Assembly (NCBI RefSeq): GCF_945952365.1
Contig: NZ_CAMFHX010000010.1
Location: forward strand, 1-64,000
Source of the DNA: an uncultured Cetobacterium sp.
Lineage (GTDB): Bacteria > Fusobacteriota > Fusobacteriia > Fusobacteriales > Fusobacteriaceae
DNA length: 64,000 nt
Reading direction: 5' to 3'
Shown here in pieces: positions 1 through 6,646 of the stretch. Every line of letters starts with the position of its first letter. Within the stretch, counting starts at the first letter, position 1. Made by a program: the position numbers and the translations under genes. The notes under the pieces are model-generated. The model did no database searches, was not told the origin of the DNA, and worked only from the letters and a program-made list of their open reading frames with translations.

Positions 1-112
1 AAAATTACATCATTGCATTCTGCCAAAAAACCTACAATTTATTCTACCATTAACACGCTGCTAATATCTGCCATATTTTTACTAATTTACCTTCTATCTT
101 AGCCTTATACTT

Positions 113-301
113 TTATAACTCTCTTGATTTTCCATTCTCCTTAAAGTATTTACAAGATATATCTCCTTTATCAATTCCAAGATTAAAATACTCCATCGCT
201 TTTTCACTATTTCTTAATCTTTGCTCTATACCACCTAAAAGATTATAAACCCCTTCATTACAACTAGATAAAGCTTTCTCTCCATAGATTTTTGCTTTTT
301 T
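113..301 (-). pseudogene. Sel1/TPR-like repeat gene remnant
   Basis: Reading the minus strand from 301 to a TAA at 115-113 gives about 62 codons of helical-repeat protein with phrases such as ALSSCNEGVYNLLGGIE and KAMEYFNLGIDKGD, which resemble Sel1/TPR repeats. The frame is closed just upstream by TGA at 304-302 and has no start codon. After the TAA a second frame continues as KYKAKIEGKLVKIW, consistent with a small frameshift in a decayed gene. It is a fragment; the original function cannot be inferred beyond a repeat scaffold. Nothing else is recognisable between 1 and 112. Confidence 0.5.
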
Positions 302-371
302 TCAATTTTTATTTGAATTCTAATAAAAAATAGAGTAATAATATATTAAACAATTTTATTTGGAGGTCAAA

Positions 372-1661
372 ATGGGAAAAATTCTTTTAACAGCTCTTGG
401 TGGAGTAACTCAAAACTATAGGGCCACAAACTACTCTATTGAAGGAAAAGAGTATTCTGACAAAAAGTTTATTCTTTCAGCTTTAGATGAACACTATAGC
501 TTTGATAAAATTTTTGTTTTAGGTACTACCTCATCTATGTGGGATGCTTTTTATGAACATATTTGTGACGTTACAGAGACACCCTCAAGTGTAGAAGATT
601 ATATGTTTATTAACAATCAATGTAGTTTAGCTAACCACGAAACAAATTTTTCAGATATAGACCTTACACCTATTACAAATATTATTCCAGAAAAATATAA
701 TTTAAAATTTATGAAATTTGGAATTTCAGAATTTGAAATGATTGAAAATTTAAAACTTCTTATGGAAATTACAGAAAATTTAGACAAAGAACATGAAATC
801 TATCTTGACTTAACCCATGGTTTCCGTTCTAATGCTTTTTATATGTTTATGGTTATGAACTATATAAATGATGTTAAGGATTCAAATGATGCTATAAAGG
901 GGATTTTTTATGGGATGCACGAATCCAAATTAAATCCGACTCCTATTTTAAATTTAAAAATATTCTCTGAAATATCAAATCTTTTAAAAGGAGTTCACGA
1001 TATTAAAAACTATGGAAATTTTTATACAATTACAAATTCGATTGAAGATATTAAAATTAAAAATAAGCTAGATAATTTTTCAAACTCACTGAATATAAAC
1101 TATATTGGAGAAGTTAAGAATAGATTAAATGAACTAAATAACATTATAAAAGCTTTAAGGGAAACTGATAATCCGCTTATAAATATGATTGTTCCGAAAG
1201 CTTTAAATGAGTTTTTAGATAAGTTTTCAAATATAAAAAATAATCAAACTTTTTTACTTGAAATTTCAAAGTGGTACTATGAACAGAAAAAATATGCTAC
1301 TTCATATTTAACTATGAGAGAAGCTATAACCGCTTTTTTCTGTGATAAATATTTAGGTTCTAGTACAAAAGAAAATATTGAAGAGGCTAATTCAAAAATA
1401 AATACGTTACATAATAGCTATAGAAATACTTCTAAAATAGAAAAACTAGATCCTAGTTATAAGAAAATGGAAAAACTGCTTCAAATTTTCAGAAAATGTC
1501 GTGAGATTAGAAATAATATTGCTCACTCTGGTGATCAGAAATTAAATGCCATTAATGATATAAACAATATTCCAAAATATATTGATGAACTTAATATACT
1601 TTTTAAAGATAAGGATTTTGCAAACTATCTAAAAAATAGACTAACATTTTTTAATGATTAA
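372..1661 (+). CDS. CARF-HEPN CRISPR-associated protein, TM1812/Csx family
   Basis: 429-residue protein with the hallmarks of the TM1812-type (TIGR02221) CARF family: N-terminal ILLTALGG strand-loop, GTTSSMWD near residue 55 and DLTHGFRSNAFY in the middle of the Rossmann-like half. The C-terminal half is helical and carries REIRNNIAHSG, an R-x4-H HEPN ribonuclease motif (about R380 and H385). In this family CARF domains bind cyclic oligoadenylates made by type III CRISPR Cas10, and the HEPN domain then cuts RNA. The ATG at 372 is chosen over an in-frame TTG at 360 because TGGAGGT lies 5 bases before it. A terminator follows, so it is transcribed alone. No Cas10, Cas6 or repeat array is in the window, so its activator is not visible. 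Family assignment is strong; the activity is inferred. Confidence 0.85.
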   Translation: MGKILLTALGGVTQNYRATNYSIEGKEYSDKKFILSALDEHYSFDKIFVLGTTSSMWDAFYEHICDVTETPSSVEDYMFINNQCSLANHETNFSDIDLTPITNIIPEKYNLKFMKFGISEFEMIENLKLLMEITENLDKEHEIYLDLTHGFRSNAFYMFMVMNYINDVKDSNDAIKGIFYGMHESKLNPTPILNLKIFSEISNLLKGVHDIKNYGNFYTITNSIEDIKIKNKLDNFSNSLNINYIGEVKNRLNELNNIIKALRETDNPLINMIVPKALNEFLDKFSNIKNNQTFLLEISKWYYEQKKYATSYLTMREAITAFFCDKYLGSSTKENIEEANSKINTLHNSYRNTSKIEKLDPSYKKMEKLLQIFRKCREIRNNIAHSGDQKLNAINDINNIPKYIDELNILFKDKDFANYLKNRLTFFND

Positions 1662-1671
1662 AAGAATGCTT

Positions 1672-1706
1672 AGAACTCTTATTTTATATGAGAGTTCTTA
1701 TTTTTT
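1672..1706 (+). terminator. Rho-independent terminator after the CARF-HEPN gene
   Basis: AGAACTCT (1672-1679) pairs with AGAGTTCT (1691-1698) across an 11-base loop and is followed by TATTTTTT. It separates the CARF gene from the next one. Confidence 0.8.
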
Positions 1707-1790
1707 GTAATTTTCATAGTTTTTTTGTAATATATATATTCTACAATATTGATGAAACACAAATTATAATAACTATACCAGGAGGAAGAA

Positions 1791-2345
1791 ATGGCTACAA
1801 TAAAAAATGAAACTAATTATATTTTCTCTCATATAATTCTAAAAGAAAAAATTTTTGAAAATCAAAAAAAGGTTTCTAACTTTTTCTTTAAAACAGATGA
1901 TGAAGAGGTAAAGAAAATACTTAAAACTATGTGGAACCATTCTTATAAAGTTGCAAATGAAGAAGATAGAAATGAGCATATAGTAAAGCAAGAATTTAAT
2001 TGTAACATAAAAAAAGATAAATTTAATAATAATTTCTTATATTGGGCTTTAGAGCTACCTAAACCAGAATATGTTGCTGATTGTAAATATATTGGAATTC
2101 TTTATAACACAGATAGTAACGAAGTAAAATATATTACTTTTGAAAAATCTTATAATTTCAATACTGGAGGATGGATTAAAGGAGTGATTAATAAACTTAT
2201 GGGAAAACCTAAAGAAGAATCCAAAGAAAGTTATGTCTTAGGTGGTTGGGCTAATGACGCTCATCTTAACTACGGAATGGTTGAAGATTGCAATTTTGAA
2301 GGATTTATAGAGATTTTAAAAGGAATTACTTGGGGAAAAATATAA
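1791..2345 (+). CDS. Hypothetical protein, 184 aa
   Basis: I do not recognise a family. The protein starts at an ATG behind AGGAGGAAGAA, has no signal peptide or membrane segment and looks cytosolic. It is rich in aromatic residues, with a central YIGILYNTDSNEVKYITFE strand pair and a C-terminal GGWANDAHLNYG segment that could be an active or binding loop. It sits in the same orientation 129 bases after the CARF-HEPN gene, but a terminator lies between them and it ends in its own hairpin, so co-regulation is not shown. It could be accessory cargo of the same island. Confidence 0.6.
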   Translation: MATIKNETNYIFSHIILKEKIFENQKKVSNFFFKTDDEEVKKILKTMWNHSYKVANEEDRNEHIVKQEFNCNIKKDKFNNNFLYWALELPKPEYVADCKYIGILYNTDSNEVKYITFEKSYNFNTGGWIKGVINKLMGKPKEESKESYVLGGWANDAHLNYGMVEDCNFEGFIEILKGITWGKI

Positions 2346-2351
2346 TTTTTT

Positions 2352-2390
2352 AAAACATATATTGCCAGATTAACTGACAATATATGTTTT
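2352..2390. terminator. Bidirectional terminator
   Basis: AAAACATATATTG (2352-2364) pairs perfectly with CAATATATGTTTT (2378-2390). U-rich or A-rich flanks on both sides allow it to serve the converging genes ending at 2345 (+) and 2414 (-). Confidence 0.75.
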
Positions 2391-2413
2391 AAATTTCTTA
2401 CAATTAATAAATA

Positions 2414-2638
2414 TTAGTCATCTTTCGATTTAAACTTTTCTTCAATTTTAAATATTAACATCTTAACATCTAACAACTCTGCTGCTATAAGTTTGTCAAA
2501 ATTATCTTTATAAACCTTTTCTAATTTTTTAAATCTTTCCCAGAAATCTTCTAACTCCTCTTTTTTTACCTCTTCAACTTTCTTCAAATTTTCAGTAGCT
2601 TCTTTTTTTAATTCTTCTAACTTTTTTTTATTTTCCAT
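2414..2638 (-). CDS. Small charged coiled-coil protein, 74 aa
   Basis: 74 residues, about half of them Lys or Glu, with heptad-like spacing (KKLEELKKEATENLKKVEE), so a single long helix or coiled coil is expected. AGGTG lies 8 bases before the ATG. There is no signal peptide or metal motif and no recognisable family. It is a monocistronic unit between a bidirectional terminator and ndk. Base composition and start context support a real gene; function unknown. Confidence 0.6.
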   Translation of the reverse strand: MENKKKLEELKKEATENLKKVEEVKKEELEDFWERFKKLEKVYKDNFDKLIAAELLDVKMLIFKIEEKFKSKDD

Positions 2639-2709
2639 AAATACACCTCACTTTTTATAGTATATAATTATATACACCACTTTAGATGAACTTCTTTTTA
2701 TAAAGAATA

Positions 2710-3114
2710 TTATAAATTCTTAAAAAAGTTTTTAATCTCTCTTTCGCTACTTTCTGAGCTATCAGAAGTATGAACAATATTCTCTAACATATCTGTTGAG
2801 AAATCTCCTCGTATTGTTCCAGGCATTGCTTCCACTGCTGAGGTACTTCCTGCCATATTTCTAACTATTTTTATACAATCTTTTCCCTCTAAAACTATTA
2901 AAACTAACGGTCCAGATGTTATAAAATTAATTAGATTACTATAGAACTCTTTTCCTTTATGAACTATATAATGATTTTCAGCTTTTTCTAAAGATATTTT
3001 CTCCATCTTTAAAGCTTTTATCTCCAATCCTTTTCTTTCAACTCTTTGAATTATCTCTCCAACCAATTTTCTTTCAACTGCATCAGGTTTTATTATCAGT
3101 AATGTTTTTTCCAT
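2710..3114 (-). CDS. ndk: Nucleoside diphosphate kinase
   Basis: 134 residues, close to the usual bacterial length. It transfers the gamma-phosphate of ATP to nucleoside diphosphates through a phosphohistidine intermediate in the cytosol. The N-terminal KTLLIIKPDAVER motif, the RNMAGSTSAVEAMPGTIRGD nucleotide-binding stretch and the active-site segment NIVHTSDSSESSEREI with the catalytic His are all present. The ATG is preceded by GGGGGCACT. The Ser-rich SDSSESSE loop is slightly unusual (SDSxExAxRE is typical) but the key residues are intact. Confidence 0.95.
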   Translation of the reverse strand: MEKTLLIIKPDAVERKLVGEIIQRVERKGLEIKALKMEKISLEKAENHYIVHKGKEFYSNLINFITSGPLVLIVLEGKDCIKIVRNMAGSTSAVEAMPGTIRGDFSTDMLENIVHTSDSSESSEREIKNFFKNL

Positions 3115-3186
3115 AGTGCCCCCTATTTAGTATTCAAATCCTATATATTTGTTACTATTCACTATGGAGATTTCCTTTATTTTTTA

Positions 3187-3340
3187 TTAAAAAGTATAAT
3201 TTATTCCTGCATACAATCTAGTATCTTCATTTACTTTATAATTAATAATTAAATTTGTTACAATATAATCATTTATTTTACCACCAGTATTGTTGCTATC
3301 TATATAGACTGCATCTTTATATACTGTCGGTGAACTACCA
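3187..3340 (-). pseudogene. C-terminal fragment of an outer-membrane beta-barrel protein
   Basis: The minus frame ending in TAA at 3189-3187 encodes about 50 residues of alternating hydrophobic/polar strand ending in LYAGINYTF. A final Phe after an aromatic is the classical Bam signal of outer-membrane barrels, here most like a TonB-dependent receptor or autotransporter end. The frame is cut at the right-end hairpin of the TnpB element (3341), and no matching 5' part occurs on the far side of the element. It is therefore the remnant of a gene truncated by the insertion or by a later deletion. It shows the host is diderm. Confidence 0.6.
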
Positions 3341-3359
3341 CCGCCCTAATAGAGGGCGG
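3341..3359 (-). repeat. Right-end hairpin of the TnpB element
   Basis: CCGCCC (3341-3346) pairs with GGGCGG (3354-3359) around a 7-base loop. It is GC-rich against an AT-rich background and sits directly at the junction with the truncated barrel gene. Confidence 0.7.
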
Positions 3360-3440
3360 GGCTTCGTGGGAAGTATCTGACTCATGTCGGATATATTAAT
3401 CACGCTCTGCGGGTAATTCCTACCCTGAATATATTTTAAT
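3341..3440 (-). ncRNA. Candidate omega RNA (TnpB guide RNA scaffold)
   Basis: In IS200/IS605 elements the 3' end of tnpB and the right end form a structured RNA that guides TnpB. Here the 95 bases after the tnpB stop are unusually GC-rich and fold well. They contain ATCCGAC/GTCAGAT as a stem near 3374-3391 and the right-end hairpin at 3341-3359. The guide would start just beyond the element, in the barrel remnant. This is inferred by position and structure only. Confidence 0.5.
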
Positions 3441-4551
3441 AGGCTAGTAGACTTCTACCAACCTCACGTATATTTATACTTGCGTTTAAATCTCTATCTA
3501 TCTCGTTGTTACATTCATCACATTTGTAAACTCTTGTAGATAGTGGCAGTTCAGTTTTTATAGCACCACAAAATGAACAAGTTTTTGATGATGGAAACCA
3601 CTTATCTATTTTTATTACTTGTTTACCTAAAAGCATTGATTTGTATTGAAGCATAGTGCAAAACATCCCCCAACCGTTATCAGCGACAGATTTATCAAAA
3701 TTTAATGCTCCACTCATAGCTTTCATATTAAGGTCTTCAAGTATTATCGCATTATATTTAGTTATAAGTTCATGTGATAACTTGTGTAAAAAATCTTTTC
3801 TACTGTTTTTGATAAGGTTATGAATTTTAGCAACTTTTAATTTTGCTTTATACCAATTTTGGGAGAACTTAACTTTTCTTGATAATTCTCTTTGAGCTTT
3901 AACGAGTTTAGCTTCTAACTTTCTAAAAAATCTAGGATAGTCAGCCCTTTGGTTATCGGAGCTAACAAAAAGTTCAGACATAGCAAAATCAAGCCCAACA
4001 ATATTATTATCGCTTGGAACTTCTTTAATATCCTTTTCAAATTCAGTTAGTAAAGAAACGTAGTAAGCACCGTTAGGCTCTTGGCTAATGGTAGCTGATT
4101 TAATCACATAATTTTGAGGTATCTGTCTATGAAGTTTAATTTTAACTAAACCTAGCTTTGGAAGTTTCAGAAAATTTCCTTCAACTCTAATATTATTACT
4201 TGTAGATACTGTATTGTACGATTTTCTAGTTGACCTTTTAGATTTGAACTTAGGAAATGCTATACGCTTTTGAAAGAAATTCTTATATGCAGTTTCTAAA
4301 TTTTTAAGTGATTGTTGTAATGCTATTGAATCAACCTCTTTTAAGAATGGTAATTCAAGTTTAAGTAGAGGGAGTTCTTTAGCTTGAGTATTGTAAGTTA
4401 CAGATTTTTTCTCTGTCTTATACAATTCTTTTCTTTGAGCTAAGAATCTGTTATATACAAGTCTAGTACAACCAAAAGTTGCATTAATTGTATTCGCTTG
4501 GGCTTCATTAGGATAGATTCTATATTTAAAAGCTAAGTTATATGTCTTCAT
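3436..4551 (-). CDS. tnpB: RNA-guided endonuclease TnpB
   Basis: 371 residues, usual length for TnpB. It has the N-terminal OrfB_IS605 helix-turn-helix region (YRIYPNEAQ, GCTRLVYNRFL), then a RuvC fold with all three acidic residues: D188 in VGLDFA, E272 in ILEDLNM and D354 in DRDLNAS. A four-Cys zinc ribbon (C325, C328, C344, C347) is inserted before the last Asp. TnpB cuts DNA at a site specified by its omega RNA and helps retain the element after TnpA excision. AGGAGGTG lies 6 bases before the ATG. With every catalytic residue intact, it is probably an active nuclease. Confidence 0.93.
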   Translation of the reverse strand: MKTYNLAFKYRIYPNEAQANTINATFGCTRLVYNRFLAQRKELYKTEKKSVTYNTQAKELPLLKLELPFLKEVDSIALQQSLKNLETAYKNFFQKRIAFPKFKSKRSTRKSYNTVSTSNNIRVEGNFLKLPKLGLVKIKLHRQIPQNYVIKSATISQEPNGAYYVSLLTEFEKDIKEVPSDNNIVGLDFAMSELFVSSDNQRADYPRFFRKLEAKLVKAQRELSRKVKFSQNWYKAKLKVAKIHNLIKNSRKDFLHKLSHELITKYNAIILEDLNMKAMSGALNFDKSVADNGWGMFCTMLQYKSMLLGKQVIKIDKWFPSSKTCSFCGAIKTELPLSTRVYKCDECNNEIDRDLNASINIREVGRSLLAY

Positions 4552-4678
4552 AGTTTACACCTCCTCATTAAATTTTTATGTCCTATTATTTTATCATATT
4601 TTAGAGAAAAATAATAGAAACTATGAAGCGATATATTAAATCACAGAAATTGAAAACTAAAAGGTTGTCTCGATTCAT

Positions 4679-4701
4679 CCTCTCCCTAATAGAGGAAGAG
4701 G
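4679..4701 (-). repeat. Left-end hairpin of the TnpB element
   Basis: CCTCT (4679-4683) pairs with AGAGG (4697-4701), with an inner CC/GG pair. It shares CCCTAATAGAGG with the right-end hairpin, which supports it as the other end of the element. Confidence 0.6.
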
Positions 4702-4721
4702 TTTTCTCGGGATATTTTGAT

Positions 4722-4746
4722 AAAAAAAGAGAACCCTTAGGTTCTC
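4722..4746 (-). terminator. Terminator of the 233-aa coiled-coil gene
   Basis: GAGAACC (4729-4735) pairs with GGTTCTC (4740-4746) across a 4-base loop. On the minus strand it is followed by seven T, directly downstream of the gene ending at 4762. Confidence 0.8.
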
Positions 4747-4761
4747 AGATATTTTTCAACT

Positions 4762-5463
4762 CTATTCAAATTTTATTAAATACTCCTCGTTATACTCTTC
4801 GAATATTTTTTTAAACTCGTTTATCTCCTCTGCTTTAAAATCATTTTGGCTTAATTTATCTAAGATATCTATACTCAAATCATCCATATATGAAATACAC
4901 TTTTCAGTTAAAACATTTATTAGTTTTCTAGATTTAGAATATATCACTGTTATTTTCTCACCTTTTAACAAATTAGTTTTTAATTCCCAAATCATAATAT
5001 CTTTTAAAAAATTATTATATCTTTTTAAAATATCATCTTTAAGCTTCTCATCCTCAACTAATTTTTCGATTAATTCAGAACTCAGTTGCTGAGCATACTC
5101 AATATTATTTAATTTAAATTTATTAACATCCTCTTTAAATCTAGCTTCAAATAAAAATTTATTTATCTTAATTTTATATCTTATATTCGATTCTTTAATT
5201 TTCAATATCTCTGTTATACTTTTCAATTCTTTTTTCAGAAGAAGATTTTCTTCATGGTATTTTTTTAACTCATCTCCCATCTTTTCCCAATCGAAACTGT
5301 TTTTACTCATATTTTCTTTTGAAATAAATAGATTATTTTTACATTTTAAAAATCCATCTTTTTTAACTAATTCTAGTGATAATTTTTTAATTTCATTTTC
5401 TAATAACTTTTGATTTTTTTCAATCTCAATAAGTTTCTTACTTTTAAATAACCCACCAATCAT
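4762..5463 (-). CDS. Hypothetical coiled-coil protein, 233 aa
   Basis: No family recognised. After a short MIGGLFKSKK start, residues 11-95 form long Lys/Glu/Leu helices with coiled-coil spacing. The C-terminal two-thirds are also helical and end in an acidic FKKIFEEYNEEYL segment. There is no signal peptide, so it is probably cytosolic. A strong AGGAGGGGAGAT precedes the ATG, and its own terminator follows. It lies beside the left end of the TnpB element and an orphan terminator, in an accessory region. Confidence 0.6.
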   Translation of the reverse strand: MIGGLFKSKKLIEIEKNQKLLENEIKKLSLELVKKDGFLKCKNNLFISKENMSKNSFDWEKMGDELKKYHEENLLLKKELKSITEILKIKESNIRYKIKINKFLFEARFKEDVNKFKLNNIEYAQQLSSELIEKLVEDEKLKDDILKRYNNFLKDIMIWELKTNLLKGEKITVIYSKSRKLINVLTEKCISYMDDLSIDILDKLSQNDFKAEEINEFKKIFEEYNEEYLIKFE

Positions 5464-5547
5464 ATCTCCCCTCCTAATTAAAATTACATATCCTTAAATA
5501 GATTATACTCTTCTCCTTTTGTTTTCCTTCTATTTTTTGTAAAATAG

Positions 5548-5582
5548 AAATAAGCAGGTACTGGGAATGTACCTGCTTATTT
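5548..5582. terminator. Orphan bidirectional terminator
   Basis: A perfect 14-bp stem, AAATAAGCAGGTAC (5548-5561) with GTACCTGCTTATTT (5569-5582), closes a 7-base loop. No gene ends here: the genes on both sides (5463 minus and 5803 plus) start and point away. The remaining bases of 5464-5802 show only AT-rich promoter-like DNA. It may be left over from a deleted gene. Confidence 0.6.
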
Positions 5583-5802
5583 TTAAATTAGAAAATTTTT
5601 CATCAATTTGAGAGAAAATTGACGAGCATTAAAAGTTCAGTAATTGAATTGTACATTAAAATAAGCTATTTGTCTAAGTTTTAACTGATCAACTTGTGTT
5701 CGTTATTTGATTATTTTTTATATTTTTCTTGGTTTTTGTATGTTTTTATACTATAATGTAAGATGTGATTTAAAAATATATATAAAAGTTTAGGAGAGTT
5801 TA

Positions 5803-6609
5803 ATGAATTACTTTTTACACAGAGATTTTAAAATTTCAGAAAAAAATAAAAATAGAATAAAAATATATTTCAATGGAATAAAAACACTAAATATACCTAT
5901 TAATTTAAAAAATAAAACTTATAACGCAACTATCGATATCGATAGTTTCAATCATTTAACAAATTTTGATTGCTTTAATTGCCTTACTAATTGCTGTGTA
6001 CAATTCCCATATGAGTTTAATAAAAAATCAAGAAGTGTAATTCTTGGTAATTTAAAAGAATATGACTCACTTACAAAAGCTGTTTCTATATTAAAGGAAG
6101 AGGGATTAACAGAAGCTGAAATTATAACATCTATCAAAAATGATAAGATGCTAATTCCCGATGAACATGTTGATTCAACTTTTGATAGATGTACATGTTC
6201 TTGTATCCATATAGATAGACACCTTTGTGCTATACATAAAATATGTATCGATAACGGTGCTTCATTAGGTGAAATTATAGATACAAAACCTCTTTGGTGT
6301 TCTATATACCCTCTAGAAATCATTCAAGAGAATGAGACTTTATACATCTTTGTTCCAACTAAAAAAAATAGCTATTTAGCTATGAATGATTCTAATTTTG
6401 CATGTATGGATATCGAGAAATCTAAATCTCCATATTTCAGAAGGGATAATCCCATAGGTTTTAATAGTGAAGAGTACCAACCTTTTATAATCTCTTATCA
6501 AAATGTTTTAGAATATATTTTTGGAAGTGATTTTGTAAATTCAATCAAAAAGTCTTTAAATTTAGAAAATCAAAATAGTGATGACTTACAATATAATAAA
6601 AAAATATAA
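5803..6609 (+). CDS. Cysteine-rich putative metal-binding protein (YkgJ/DUF3109-like)
   Basis: 268 residues starting at an ATG behind TAGGAGAG. Conserved-looking cysteine groups are CFNCLTNCC near residues 54-62, CTCSCIH plus LCAIHKIC in the middle, then WCSIYP and FACMD. This spacing resembles YkgJ/DUF3109 zinc- or iron-cluster proteins, in which WCxxYPLE-like segments also occur. The biochemical role of those families is not established, so only likely metal or Fe-S binding is claimed. There is no signal peptide. It is monocistronic and ends in a strong hairpin. Confidence 0.6.
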   Translation: MNYFLHRDFKISEKNKNRIKIYFNGIKTLNIPINLKNKTYNATIDIDSFNHLTNFDCFNCLTNCCVQFPYEFNKKSRSVILGNLKEYDSLTKAVSILKEEGLTEAEIITSIKNDKMLIPDEHVDSTFDRCTCSCIHIDRHLCAIHKICIDNGASLGEIIDTKPLWCSIYPLEIIQENETLYIFVPTKKNSYLAMNDSNFACMDIEKSKSPYFRRDNPIGFNSEEYQPFIISYQNVLEYIFGSDFVNSIKKSLNLENQNSDDLQYNKKI

Positions 6610-6638
6610 AAGAGAAGCGAAATTCGCTTCTCTTTTCT
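6608..6638. terminator. Bidirectional terminator
   Basis: A perfect 14-bp palindrome around A6622: AAAAGAGAAGCGAA with TTCGCTTCTCTTTT. It serves the converging genes ending at 6609 (+) and 6647 (-). Confidence 0.85.
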
Positions 6639-6646
6639 CATACTAT

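Larger units (their letters stand above)
3341..4701 (-). mobile_element. IS200/IS605-type element carrying only tnpB
   Basis: The element is framed by two imperfect-palindrome hairpins that share the 12-mer CCCTAATAGAGG in the same orientation: 3341-3359 (CCGCCC/GGGCGG stem, right end) and 4679-4701 (CCTCT/AGAGG stem, left end). Related subterminal hairpins at both ends, rather than terminal inverted repeats, are typical of IS200/IS605 elements. It contains tnpB but no tnpA tyrosine transposase, so mobility would need a TnpA in trans. The exact cleavage positions lie a few bases outside the hairpins and are not resolved. Confidence 0.7.

Noticed and set aside
4623-4814. Open frame divergent from tnpB, considered as a tnpA remnant
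   Set aside because: No Y1 transposase motif (HUH or catalytic Tyr context) is present, and it overlaps the left-end hairpin and the terminator of the 233-aa gene.
5952-6323. Minus-strand open frame inside the cysteine-rich gene
   Set aside because: It is the complement of a better-supported gene with a ribosome binding site and conserved Cys pattern.
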